DNA of 64,000 bases from the NCBI GenBank assembly GCA_949825065.1, contig OX463848.1:37627994-37691993 (forward strand), given 5' to 3'. The translations under genes and the position numbers were made by a program. The DNA is from Odontocerum albicorne (lineage: Eukaryota > Arthropoda > Insecta > Trichoptera > Odontoceridae). Positions 10,344-20,303 of this stretch are shown piece after piece (within the stretch, counting starts at the first letter, position 1; the number at the start of each line of letters is the position of its first letter). Under the pieces are notes generated by a model. It was not told the origin of the DNA. It did no database searches and was given only the letters and a program-made list of their open reading frames with translations.

Positions 10344-10919
10344 GTATTTCTAAATAAACGCATCCCTTTAAAATGTTTATTCGGTCAATAACCTACGTTA
10401 ATGGTGAGCGTATAGCTTAAACCAGCGTTATTGCTTTTCCCAGGCCTCAGATTAAATCAAAAGCCCAAATTACCAAATAACAGAGTCAGAATGCGTGTAT
10501 TATTAATACAGAGAGGCATTGGCGCATTGAGGGCGGGAAAATGACTCCATCCCCCAGCGAGAGAGCACGTAAGGCCTTTTAATAAGTCGTATCTTTTCAG
10601 TTATGCTGAAATTTTTAATTCTGTTCCTGCTTTGAACAGAGTTTCATGAAATTTTCTCAAAAGAAATTGTGTTGTAAAATATAGCCTCAAAATTATGTTT
10701 AAAAGGTCAAAGGTACAATGTAACAGCCTCGTGTAAAAGTTTAAAATGAGATGCGAGATGGATTTTTAAATAGCAAAACTAGCTTTATATTCTTTAGTCT
10801 AATATATATTTTGATTATTGCTTTGCGAAGAATATGTGAATATTACAAGCTATGGTAGACTGAACCCTAACTGGGCTAGAAATAATTCATTCGTATGATA
10901 ACTTTCCATCTCGTCATCA
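10344..10919. other. Unassigned unique-looking stretch
   Basis: Moderately AT-rich. A GC-richer patch at about 10,515-10,575 is unassigned. No frame, repeat pair or RNA gene that I can support. Confidence 0.5.
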
Positions 10920-11640
10920 TGTTTTTCGTTCTTGTTGACAGTTAACCTGAGGTGATATGTTATATGTGGGTTTACTTTTTATTTTTTTAGTTTTCTGCCA
11001 TATATTTTGATTTTTTTTTTAGTTTAGATGTACAAGGGTGTGGGCTTAAAGCCCCCCGATGTCCTTGCGGTTGGGCTCGCCCTACATTAGTGGGGTGTAT
11101 CTCGGCCGGGAGTATGTTGTGGGATGAGCCCGGACATTTTAATGTCTTCTCTGTTAAATGTATTTTCTGAAGTTTATTTTGAGATATATGTGCGATACTT
11201 GGAATGAATTTATTATATGATATATATCATATGTACACATTGTGTTGCTGTCAAGGAACCTTTATTTATTTGTTTGAATTAATCAATGGTGGTTTTTGTG
11301 GATTTGCTTTTTTTTCTGCCATCTATTTATTTTCTTCTTATTCTTTATGTGCAAGGGTGTGGGCTGAAAAATATATGGTGTCTCCGTGGCTGGGCTCGCC
11401 TTACATTAGTGGGGTGCATCTCGACCGGGGGAATGTTGTAGGACGAGCACGGACCTTTTAATGTCTTCTCTATTAGTGGGGTGTATCTTGGCCTAGGGGA
11501 TGTTATTAAATGAGCCCAGACCTTTTGATAGCTTCTCTCTTAAATGCATGTTCTCCCATTTATGTGTGTTTGAAGTGTTATGAACATACTACGTTGCTAT
11601 CAATAAACTTATATTTATTAATTTTTACTTTACATCCGAA
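10920..11640 (+). mobile_element. Rep-U copy 2
   Basis: Same architecture as 4,865-5,400: start near TTGACAGTTAACCTGAGGT, then three sub-repeats (about 11,036-11,160, 11,355-11,470 and 11,475-11,545) with GTGTGGGCT, GGGCTCGCC, AGTGGGGTGTATCT and CCCGGACCTTTTAATGTC or close variants. It ends in GTTGCTATCAATAAAC at about 11,590. An inner GTTGCTGTCAAGGAACC at 11,242 shows the terminal module is itself duplicated. Confidence 0.7.
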
Positions 11641-12065
11641 TTGCTGATTTATACATATTGAAGAACGTAACGGGGAAACAAGATTGTATTCGATCCCATT
11701 AGCTGAGCTGTCAGGTTTTAAAACACTGAAGTAGGCATAAAACTCACAGTTCATCATCACATGTGATTTGAATACTAGCTTTGATATATAAACGCTACAA
11801 TATTTGCATATCTAGTACATAAAAGTATTTTTACTAAATGTATAATTATACAAACCCAGATTTGTATAATTTTTATCAATATCATCAGGAATCGAACACA
11901 AAGTTTCCTGGTTGAGGTCAAATGCCTTATCTCATTGTGCGTGTTATCTTATCATATTAGAAAGTCTTGAATCTTACCGTTTTCAGAATTTTATTAATTT
12001 GGTCATACTTCGTGTTTCTGTCTTCGCAAATGTTTCCTACTTTCTATACTACTTTTATAGATACT
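11641..12065. other. Unassigned AT-rich stretch
   Basis: Short frames only; nothing recognised. Confidence 0.45.
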
Positions 12066-12234
12066 TTTTGGAAATCTTTCATTTTATTTATTTATTTACT
12101 TGACAAGTAATGAATACATAGTTTAAAAAAAAATAGTAAACACAAAATTTAAACAGGTAAATTAGAGTAGACACTCCATTTATATGGATCTGGGTTCGTT
12201 GCCTAACATTTGTCGTGGCTCCAGTAAACAAGGC
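12066..12234 (-). mobile_element. Rep-T copy 1
   Basis: Minus-strand 3' end of the Rep-T family: variants of the shared block GGATCTGGGTT, TTGCC, ATTTGTCGTG and CCAGTAAAC, with an AAATAAATAAATAAA tail at its left edge (12,075-12,095). Only the 3' end is present. Confidence 0.6.
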
Positions 12235-12450
12235 AACATTCATTATACCTACGTGGCTGAATCACTTCAACGCTCCTTTCCTCATCTTTAGCACTGCACC
12301 TTTTGTTCATCTACGTTCTTTCTTAATATCATCATTCATTCCTTACTGTGCCATCTATTGTTTTTTCCACATATTTTACGCAACGCTTTCACTTCTACTG
12401 CATCATATTTACTTCCATCACTTTTTGCAACGTCTAAGTTCCACTTGCAA
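12235..12450 (-). mobile_element. LINE reverse-transcriptase fragment
   Basis: The minus strand reads YDAVEVKALRKICGK in one frame, followed after stops by ILRKNVDEQKVQC. This matches the EMKCLR(K/R)ICG region of insect LINE reverse transcriptases. The plus-strand frame at 12,215-12,580 is a shadow. Confidence 0.55.
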
Positions 12451-12815
12451 TTTATTTATTTATTTTACACATGAAAATAAATACACACCATTTGTGAAAA
12501 AAACAACAGGTAATTTAATTTGGACACACAATTTTAATGGATCTGGGTTTGTTGCCTTTCATTTGTCGTGTCCCCAGTAAACTAGGCTTTTGCCTATATT
12601 TCACTGAGGACATATAGCATTAAAAAAATTAATCGATACTTCTTTCCGATTTTCGATTATATAAACTCCTGTTGCACATTCTCATCAACCTGACCAACAG
12701 TGACACTCAATTACACATGTTAAAACATCACGCGAAATCAAACTCCTCACACTTCATCACTCCAGACACACCAAAAACATTCACCCCACAATGTACCGCA
12801 CATAATCATTAAAAT
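12451..12815 (-). mobile_element. Rep-T copy 2
   Basis: Longer copy of the Rep-T 3' region. On the minus strand from 12,815: TGCGGTACATTGTGG, GATGAAGTGTGAGGAGTTTG, GAGTGTCACTG, GGTTGATGAGAATGTGCAAC, CTAGTTTACTGGGGACACG, AACCCAGATCC, and an AAATAAATAAAT tail at the left. Collinear with 38,775-39,082 and 46,700-47,058. No recognised protein. Confidence 0.7.
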
Positions 12816-13557
12816 AAAAATATATAAAAACATAAAACACCACACTCAAGAGCTCACACAAACCTTTTTCACAAGTCGTTCCTCTTGCAAGCCCAAGTAC
12901 TCAAACTCCTGTCGCAATAACAACCACGCTCATTTATTAACAGCCAAGCTGTTTATATTGATTCTTTTGAAATGCTCAGGTCAGTAAATACCATATATAA
13001 CCTTTTATATTACCTCCTACTACTCTTTTTTCAATAACGCACTCTGCAACAGACGCAACAAAAGAAAAAAAATACTTTCTCAAATACTGATGATACAAAT
13101 TTCAACGAAAGATTCTTGAAATTTTATTTTATCAGCAATATTTCAAGTGAAAAGATATACAGAGGTATCACTTTTATGGAGGATAATTCGTCAGTAAAAA
13201 TATCCATTCAGAAAATTCGCACAATACGCTTTAGGATTTATCCCAATTCATCCACTCATTCACACCATAAAACATCTTCGTAATGGTTTCCCTTTGTAAT
13301 CGTTTCCACTTTGTGATGGGCCGAATAACCGTAAAATGATTGAATCTAAGCCTAAGGATAAAATACTTAATCGGCCTTCTCTTCATTTGAATATCTGATC
13401 TGAAATTCTTTAAAGGTGCTTTAAGCTATTTTCTTGCAAATGGAAATATTTTATACAGATAGAAAATAATTCTACAAAATAAATTAGATATCAAAAAAAT
13501 TATAGAATAACATATTTATACATCAATCTCAAAATCTTTAAAAAAATGGTTGAATTC
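12816..13557. other. Unassigned AT-rich stretch
   Basis: No feature I can support. Confidence 0.45.
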
Positions 13558-13767
13558 TACAATAGTCCCCCGCTATTCGCCAGGGATACTCTTCATGGCC
13601 CCCCGTGGATGGCGAGATCCGCGAATAATACACAACTCCTAAATTACCTAGCTTTTTATACGATATATTTCTGTAACTTTTGTAGTTTTGGTACTATAGC
13701 ATACATAACAAGTTTGAATTTCTTTCTCTTTTTTTAAGCACTTAACACTTAGACGATTTGTTATTTG

Positions 13768-14398
13768 CATATATTCCAGATAACGATTGTTTCCTTTTCT
13801 TTTCTGCAAGTACATTAAAAGTTATATTTTCAGTCTCTTAGTTACCATCATTAGTCTTGCGTTTCGGAGGCGAGATAGTAAATAAGACATTGTAATTGAT
13901 TTTTATCAAACACTGTTTATTCCACTTTTTTGTGACAATCTTGTTTGCGCTCCCCTGAAGATGAGGTGAACACCTTGAAACCGGTAGGGTTATACCGTCA
14001 CAAAAAAGTGGAATAAACAGTGTTTGATAAAAAATAAATTACAATGTCTTTAAACCTCCACAACGTTAATGCCTCAACTATAAACAACATAGTAAATAAG
14101 GGTTATTTGGCCGCGTATCTGTATGTTCGGACGTTTTATATCACCTTCAGAACTAATTTATATTCTGTTTTTCTACCATAAATGTATTATTGACTGTCAA
14201 ACAAGATGATCTTTATCATAGGGATGTGTGGTTTTTCTTATTTTTACTACACTGTCTCAAGAAAGTCGTTGTTTGAATATATTCTAGACAAAGATTGTTT
14301 CCTTTTCTTTTCTGCAAGTACTATACAAGATATCTTTGCAGTATCTAAGTTACCATCACTAGTCTTGCGTTTCGGAGGCGAGATAGTAAATAAGGGTT
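13768..14398. repeat. Internal direct duplication within the Tigger-like element
   Basis: About 110-120 bp starting at the ATTGTTTCCTTTTC segment and ending at TTTCGGAGGCGAGATAGTAAA appear twice, at about 13,770-13,886 and 14,275-14,398. They differ by scattered substitutions and small indels. Confidence 0.75.
13875..14100. mobile_element. Foldback family F, copy 1, with 12-bp flanking repeat
   Basis: A 202-bp element (13,887-14,088) between two copies of ATAGTAAATAAG (13,875-13,886 and 14,089-14,100). It has 50-bp inverted arms (13,887-13,936 and 13,997-14,047), a 60-bp centre and a 41-bp tail with TTTAAACCTCCA. The centre reads CCTGAAGATGAGG, CACCTTGAAACCGG, TAGGGTTATACCG. It can fold as AGGU-GAAC-ACCU and CGGUA-GGGUUA-UACCG hairpins. 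See copy 2 at 15,758, where the centre is reversed. Confidence 0.8.
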
Positions 14399-14659
14399 AT
14401 TTAAACACAGATATAAAGATATCGGAAACGATAAGATCACAGGAGACATGGAGCGTGACTGATACGTAGTTGACTGGATATTCATTTTTGTGTCATTGGT
14501 CAGCGCACCTTAATCATTGGTGTCACTGATTCGGCGTAGATTCTTTTTTTTTTAATGTCTAGCTTGTTTTCGCGAGAGGTGAACCGTGAATTCAAATCCC
14601 GCGGATAACAGAGGACTATTGTATAACTCCTTTTTTGTAGACAATATTACCTGACGAAC

Positions 14660-14765
14660 TTATTGATATGTATCAATACCTTCCAACCAACCAGAAGTGT
14701 TTTAAAGAGGCCTACAGTGAAACGAGCCTGAACCCTCCCCCCCCCTGTCCTGGAATCAAACCCGT
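14660..14765 (-). mobile_element. SINE-A, degenerate partial copy
   Basis: Plus-strand CTTCCAACCAACCAGAAGTG followed by TTTTAAAG and, further on, GGAATCAAACCCG, the reverse complement of a B box. The head and the hairpin tail are largely lost. It sits just outside the right end of the Tigger-like element. Confidence 0.55.
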
Positions 14766-15070
14766 TGTTGGAGGAATGATTATGGACAGGGGTATACTAG
14801 TTTTGTTTATTTATTAATTTATATAGCTTTAAAATACATATACTCTAATAAACTTACATCTACGAGTATCCGTTTATATCACATAACTTACATTTACAAT
14901 ACAAAATAACTTAAATTTATCATTAGCATATAAAACACATACACAACGAAAAGTCCGGAAGCTCTCAAGTTCTTTTAGACTTTCTTCTTTAATAGTGTTT
15001 AATTTAAAACTTGAGATTAGAAGTCATCTATAATACGATGGAAATTGAGAAACAAAGAAATATTTTGAAT
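14766..15070. other. Unassigned AT-rich stretch
   Basis: Contains TACGAGTA at 14,861; otherwise nothing. Confidence 0.45.
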
Positions 15071-15178
15071 CACCATTTTCATTATGAAATTCCCGGGATT
15101 TCAGGACACCATTTTCATTATGAAATTCCCGGGATTTCAGGACACCATTTTCATTATGAAATTCCCGGGATTTCAGTT
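15071..15178. repeat. 36-bp tandem repeat, three copies
   Basis: Three near-identical units around CACCATTTTCATTATGAAAT and CCCGGGATTTCAGGA. The unit is divisible by three, so frames on both strands stay open with 12-residue protein repeats. I read these as accidental. Confidence 0.92.
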
Positions 15179-15757
15179 TCGATTCTAGATGGGAACCGAA
15201 AAGATAGGGAACCCGTATGATAAAACAGTTTGTCTGGTAATATTTAGAGGACCTAGGCGTATGCCAATGTTGTTGCCTAACCACATGCGAGGTAGTATAA
15301 CTAATACTTGTAATAACGAACCGCGAATTTCGTGCCTACTCATGTGGTTATAAATCTTTCGAATGTTTGATTAATGGCGCCGAATATTATGTTCTCTCCC
15401 GGCAACACTCTGGTATATTTCCAAATCACCAATTCGGATTTATTTAAAGGTGCCATACAAAATAAATTAGAAACATTGTGTTATAAATCGATTGAAATTT
15501 TTAAATATTGTCGAAAACGTATTGGTGAATAATAATTTTTTTTTTCTTAACGACATGTTTAGAACCTTTTGATAGAATAACTAAAACAAGATGGCTTAAA
15601 AGTTTGTGTTTAACTATCACCAAATCCTCAAAATTTTGAGCTTAATTGTTTGTTATAAATATATTAAACAAAAATAATAATTTTTAAATGAAACATTGTT
15701 TTTTTTTCCTTTGATTTAAGGAATCCCATTTTTTTAAATGAATGATTAATTAATTTT
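15179..15757. other. Unassigned AT-rich stretch
   Basis: No recognised feature. Confidence 0.45.
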
Positions 15758-15950
15758 TTGTAATTTGTTTTTATCAAACACTGTTTATTCCAATTTTTAA
15801 AACGGTATAACCCTACCGGTTTTAAGGCTTTCACCTCATCATCAGGGGAGCACAAAGCGTTATAAAAAGTGGAATAAACAGTGTTTGATAAAAAACAAAT
15901 TATCATGTCTTTAAACCTCCATAGTGTTAATACCGTAACTATAAATAATA
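15758..15950. mobile_element. Foldback family F, copy 2, centre inverted
   Basis: Same arms as copy 1 (TTATCAAACACTGTTTATTCC, right arm GGAATAAACAGTGTTTGATA) and the same tail (TTTAAACCTCCA, GTTAATACCGTAACTATAAA), but the central block is the reverse complement of that in copy 1. On the plus strand it reads CGGTATAACCCTACCGG then TTCACCTCATCATCAGGGG. In the RNA-like orientation it keeps a AGGU-GAAA-GCCU hairpin. Confidence 0.82.
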
Positions 15951-15967
15951 TAATTTATTTTTTATTA

Positions 15968-16126
15968 AGAATAGATATGACCGAAGTCATAGGTATTCTA
16001 ATATTCTCGAATTCTAGGCGGAAAAAATCCCAGTATAATTCGAGGGGAGTAGCACAGCGCGGGGTTCGAACTGACGACCTTCCACACGGAAGTCCATTGC
16101 GTTACCGCGTGACCATGCACCTCACA
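15968..16126 (-). mobile_element. SINE-B, tRNA-derived, copy 1
   Basis: On the minus strand from 16,124: GAGGTGCATGGTCACGCGG (A box), ACTTCCGTGTGG, and CAGTTCGAACCCCGCG (B box), then a body ending in ATGACTTCGGTCATAT. Copy 2 is at 45,310-45,428. The acceptor stem does not pair, so this is a SINE head and not a tRNA gene. Confidence 0.75.
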
Positions 16127-17079
16127 TTAAATAAAAAATTGAATTAATGAAGAAATTATATAATGAATTATTATAATATAATATTATATATAGTATAGAA
16201 TATATACATGGTATACATAATTTTATTATATGCTAATTTAATTGTTGAATGATTAATTTAATTTGATTGTATAATGAATGATTTAAAAAAAATTGTTTCA
16301 TGCTTTTTAATTTTTACAATGAAATACGTGTATAAAAAACACTTCGCAGAGTAAGTAAACGTATGCCCCTTCCTATATAAAATATCCCACCATAATAATA
16401 TTCTGCCAAAAAAAGGAATTTAAATTTGAAACATTCAGAATATTTAACAACAAATTTCTTTTATGCCACTAACTAAAGTCAAAATCTTTGATAACGTTGA
16501 AACAGAATAATAAGTTAAAGCATTTTAATAAATTGGAAACATTCATTTTTTAAAGTTATTTTTGTACGCACAAAATGACACATTTTTTTAAATAGGTAAT
16601 CCACCCAAACAAATATAATGTGTGTCACTAAATTACGAGTAAACACATTATGAAATTGTATAGTCAATACAATAAAACCATTTAAAAAAAATGTCAATTC
16701 TAAATAATTCAAAGTTTCAACTGATTAAGCTTAAAAAATGAAACAATCGATCTACATATGGAAAGATTCCTTGAAGAAAAAAAAATTACGCTTATAAACA
16801 CAGAAAAAGGAAAATTACGCTTATAAACACAGAAAAAGAAAAAAAAAACTGCACATGAAATACTAATCCCATTGCATGATTTTGATTCAATTATTTATCG
16901 TACATTTTAATGACTTTCATGGCGTATATTATAATGACTTATAGGTTATTCATAAAATAAGATAAGAACAGTAAATGAAACTTCTTTATATATTTTTTTC
17001 ATCTTTAATTATTCCTCTAGTTTTATTAAATATTACATTAATTTTGAAAACCAAATAGAAGAAGATTTTAAACCTGATA
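16127..17079. other. AT-rich stretch with a small duplication
   Basis: About 31 bp (AAATTACGCTTATAAACACAG core) is repeated twice at 16,785-16,845. Otherwise low-complexity AT-rich sequence. Short minus-strand frames are not convincing. Confidence 0.5.
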
Positions 17080-17677
17080 TGTTAGAGCATAGGTTTGCAA
17101 AGTGGACCCATCAGCCCCCAGGGGGTACTGGAGGGAACTGAGGGGCATTGGAAGCAAAAGGGGGGCAATGAGTTGCCAATATTTTTTAACCTTATAAAAT
17201 ATTAAACTTTTTATTACACGGTACCTAATTTGTTACGTACTAAAATTGTCAGTAAAACCACTTTAAAAACAAATACTTTCTATGATTTTATTATGTTACA
17301 AATAAGATACGTAGTTGTTATACGCACATAGTTTATAAACCATTTCCAAAGTACCTTTCTGAAATTAAAAAAAATAATCTCATAGTTGCATAATTTTTTT
17401 GCTGAAATTTTATTGCAAATAACAAACTGCAAAACATTAATAAATTGGTGGCAGTACACGAGGTTCATCCTTCTCATTAGGGTTGTTTAATAAATATTTA
17501 AATAAGTATCAGCGTATCTTATTTATAACACTATAGATATACAAATAAAAAAATATCCAGCATATTTTTCTGTTTTATTCAATTTAAAAAAAGTTAATTT
17601 CCAGGGAGATCTTGTGTAATTTTTTTGCTGAAAAGGGGGTAGTGGGTCAAATAAGTTTAGGAACCTATGTGCTAGAG
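17080..17677. mobile_element. Non-autonomous hAT-like element with 8-bp target duplication
   Basis: Element 17,088-17,669 (582 bp). Ends are CATAGGTTTGCAAAGTGGAC and, inward from the right, CATAGGTTCCTAAACTTATT, followed by CCCATCAGCCCCC / CCCACTACCCCC. It is flanked by TGTTAGAG (17,080-17,087) and TGCTAGAG (17,670-17,677), an 8-bp duplication with one difference. hAT elements make 8-bp duplications. No transposase frame. Confidence 0.82.
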
Positions 17678-18382
17678 TATATATGTTTTAGTTCTCCGTT
17701 GACGTTGTTTCCTATCACTATTTGCTGTTTGACATCTCTCATAATTCTTCCATCACCTGAGAAAGTACTACCTCAATTAAAAAAATCCTTTATATATTTT
17801 AATCTTTCATCGCTTACACATAACATCGTTTATTAATTATCATTTTAACATATACATTAATTCGTATCATTTTTTATAACATACATAATAAGGAAAAGAG
17901 AATTTTTATAGCATAACCAAGGGACAACATATTTGGCTCAATTATCGATGTTTCAGTTTTTGATACTTAGGTGTGGACACGAAATTTACAGATCGTACAT
18001 GTGTTGGCAATACGTATGTAAAAAATCAATAGTTTTCGCACACTTCAAACAAATAGTACTACAAAGGTCACCATTTTAGCTAATAAACAAACTTGTTTAC
18101 TAACAGTGTTAATGGAAAAATAACTACCAAAGTAAACATACTATCAGGAAAACAGGGGTGCCACAAAACACACCCACCCTGGTCAACCCACTCCACGTCA
18201 TCTCATGTTGGTAAGTAGATATATACGAGAGTCTCAGAATGTTCATATGTTCCAAGTGGCAAAAGTAAAATGCTTTGTTAAATTCCTCACAGTGTATATA
18301 TTGCGATGATTCTCTCTAATAGGCGCCTTCTCCCAGATAACCTAATGGGAGGGTATTTTATCTCAGGGTGGCATTTTAGTCT
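17678..18382. other. Mostly unassigned; small LINE piece at the left
   Basis: 17,690-17,770 resembles the LINE block seen at 24,190-24,250 (GTTGACGTTGTTTCCTATC). The rest, including a GC-richer patch at 18,155-18,215, is unassigned. Confidence 0.45.
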
Positions 18383-18829
18383 TGTAGGATACCTACCTAA
18401 ATAAATAAATAATTGTCAAAATAAATAAGTGAATTGTTAAACATAATTTATTGTTAAAATGGTAAACATACAGGGTCAATGACCGATGAACTATTTACAA
18501 ATTGTCACATGCCAGGAATGGCAACAATGTTTACTCACAAATAGTATGTGCGTTCTGTCTCGCCGTCTCCGAATACAAATAAATATCTACCCGTCAATGC
18601 ACGCGCTAGAGTAAGACAGAATATGTATCGCGAACTGATTCACTCATTAGTATAAATTACCCACTCGCCGAGAAATAAATATTAATTATTATTGTTCATT
18701 CAACTGTCAAGACTTGTTATTATTTGCCCGCTATTCACTTTTGCTTTCATCCGCATTCCTGAGTATTTATATTTAAAATAAATACAAATCAAGATCATCA
18801 CGACGTATCAAGATAAGCACTTCGCTACA
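18383..18829 (+). mobile_element. LTR, family C, copy 1
   Basis: From TGTAGGATACCTACCTAAAT to CTTCGCTACA, i.e. TG...CA with inverted TGTAG/CTACA ends. Contains ATTAGTATAAATTACCCAC and, about 20 bp later, GAGAAATAAAT, plausible TATA and poly(A) signals. Copy 2 at 33,939-34,406 is collinear. Followed directly by element-internal sequence, so this is a 5' LTR. Confidence 0.8.
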
Positions 18830-19085
18830 TTGATGACCCTGAACGAGAAGGAACGCAGAATCGACTAAAACGAATATAGCGATGTCGATATCAAAATCAT
18901 CAGCACGTCCTAATAGGACACATGCTACATTGATAACGACCATCGCTACAGTCTCATCAAAATAATTCGTCTCTATTGTACCAGCTGCGTATAATTAATT
19001 AAGTAGAACAGGTCATCTTGCTGATGCAACTTGAGCTACAGCTCTACAGTGGTAATCCTGTGACACAGAAGAATTGAGACGACAA
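18830..19085 (+). mobile_element. LTR-C internal start (primer-binding region, leader, gag start remnant)
   Basis: Begins TTGATGACCCTGAACGAG right after the LTR, where a primer-binding site should be, resembling the TTGGTGACCCC start common in insect Gypsy-type elements. The ATG at 18,882 (ATGTCGATATCAAAATCATC) matches that of copy 2 at 34,460. The frame breaks quickly, and no later gag or pol is found. Confidence 0.6.
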
Positions 19086-19370
19086 AGCCATCAACAGTGC
19101 TTAAGCTGCCCTTGAAGTGTTCTAAAATTTATTTAAGAAATCCTTTCTATATATATTGCTTTTTTTTATCTATTGTAAAATGCGTTCAAAACAAAAGTAT
19201 TTCTATGTGTTCAGCGTTGTAGGACTTTCAGAGTGTGTGTCACGTATTTTTTACTCCAAGGGCAGAAATTTCTAACGAGGTTCGGCCCTACGGTTTTTCA
19301 TGATCATCTAATTTGCCTTTAATAAAAATAACAATAAAAGGCCAATGTAAACAACGTCGTGAAGAAAACA
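19086..19370. other. Unassigned
   Basis: No recognised feature. Confidence 0.4.
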
Positions 19371-19522
19371 TACTCTAACAGCTCTCATACTTGAGATTCA
19401 AATTCACTATTACTCTAAAACAGACTCTAACAGCTCTCAAACTTGAGATTCAAATTCACTATTACTCTAAAACATACTCTTACAGCTCTCAAACTTGAGA
19501 TTCAAATTCACTATTACTGAAA
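19371..19522. repeat. 52-bp tandem repeat, three copies
   Basis: Units start at 19,371, 19,423 and 19,475 with (T/G)ACTCT(A/T)ACAGCTCTC, followed by CTTGAGATTCAAATTCACTA. Nearly identical. Confidence 0.92.
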
Positions 19523-19694
19523 GATAAAAATATTACAAAATAAAATCATGTACATAATTTGAGTGTAAGGATAGAAAAATGGTGGCAGCAGCTATAATTA
19601 TAGATAAGGTACTTCTCATTCATAAAATTAAGTACGTATAAAACATATGTGGTAAGGAAACAACAGAAATCTTACTAACCAAGGGACGATGAAC

Positions 19695-19771
19695 TATGCC
19701 AGAAAGAAACCTTTGTAGATCTTCCGATATGTAATAGTAAAACATTCGACTTTAGGTGTAGCGTAGTATAT
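19695..19771. repeat. Dispersed repeat piece shared with 25,890-25,965
   Basis: GTAGATCTTCCGATATGTAATAG and CATT..TTTAGGTGTAG recur at 25,895-25,950. LTR-A copy 2 appears to have inserted into this older repeat. Confidence 0.55.
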
Positions 19772-20155
19772 ATGTTTAGGGACTTGTGTTTCGCATAGAA
19801 GGATGAGGTTGTTTGAATAAAAGTCGTCGAGATCGAGATAAGCAAAGAGAGAAAGTTTATTGAAAGCGTCTGTATTTATAATGTATAGAACGGCGCAGAA
19901 CATGTCGCTGTCTCGCTTCGCCGGACACATGGTTATTGTTACGCAATCTATACACATTTCATACTACGGTCTGCAGGAGAGGCAAGAGATATGTCAGTGT
20001 CTCGCTCTCGCTGTTCGCTACTAGTGAGTTCAATGACCGCGCGGGTGACCTTCGCCCAGTGCTGTCTCGCATTCCTTACAATGCGAGTTCAATGACCGAG
20101 CGGCCAAGGATCGCCTCAGTGGGTTCAGTGACCGCACGCACGGTCGCTACATATG
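19772..20155 (-). mobile_element. Solo LTR, family A, copy 2
   Basis: LTR 19,776-20,151 on the minus strand, TGTAGCGACCG at its 5' end and CCCTAAA at its 3' end, flanked by TATG (19,772-19,775 and 20,152-20,155). Same TATAAATACAGACGC and CAATAAACTTTC signals as copy 1, plus about 39 bp absent there. Short frames across it are not genes. Confidence 0.82.
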
Positions 20156-20303
20156 CATAGTATTTGTATACATTCATAGCTTTTGATAAGACCTTCTACA
20201 AAGGATTGTATTCAAGTTCATCCTAAAGCTGCACACACTACCCAACACTGAGAGGCAGATCATTCTATGCTACAGGACCTGCAATGGCAGACTTTGAACA
20301 TAA

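Larger units (their letters stand above)
13558..14623. mobile_element. Tigger/pogo-like DNA transposon, non-autonomous
   Basis: Inverted ends CAATAGTCCCCCGCTATTCG (13,560) and, inward from 14,621, CAATAGTCCTCTGTTATCCG, with TA on both sides (13,558-13,559 and 14,622-14,623). The sequence after the left end (GGGGATACTCTTC..GGCCCCCCGTGGATGGC) fits the well-known Tigger-like subterminal pattern. Length 1,062 bp, with no transposase. It carries a 12-bp-flanked foldback insertion (13,887-14,088) and an internal duplication. A relative of its interior lies at 22,030-22,170 in the other orientation. Confidence 0.78.

Noticed and set aside
13950..14000. Functional hammerhead ribozyme
   Set aside because: Stem I is missing next to the core and there is an extra base before stem II; kept only as a hammerhead-like finding.
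16050..16124. tRNA gene at 16.1 kb (and 45.4 kb)
   Set aside because: Same reasoning; two diverged copies with a shared non-tRNA body mark SINE-B.
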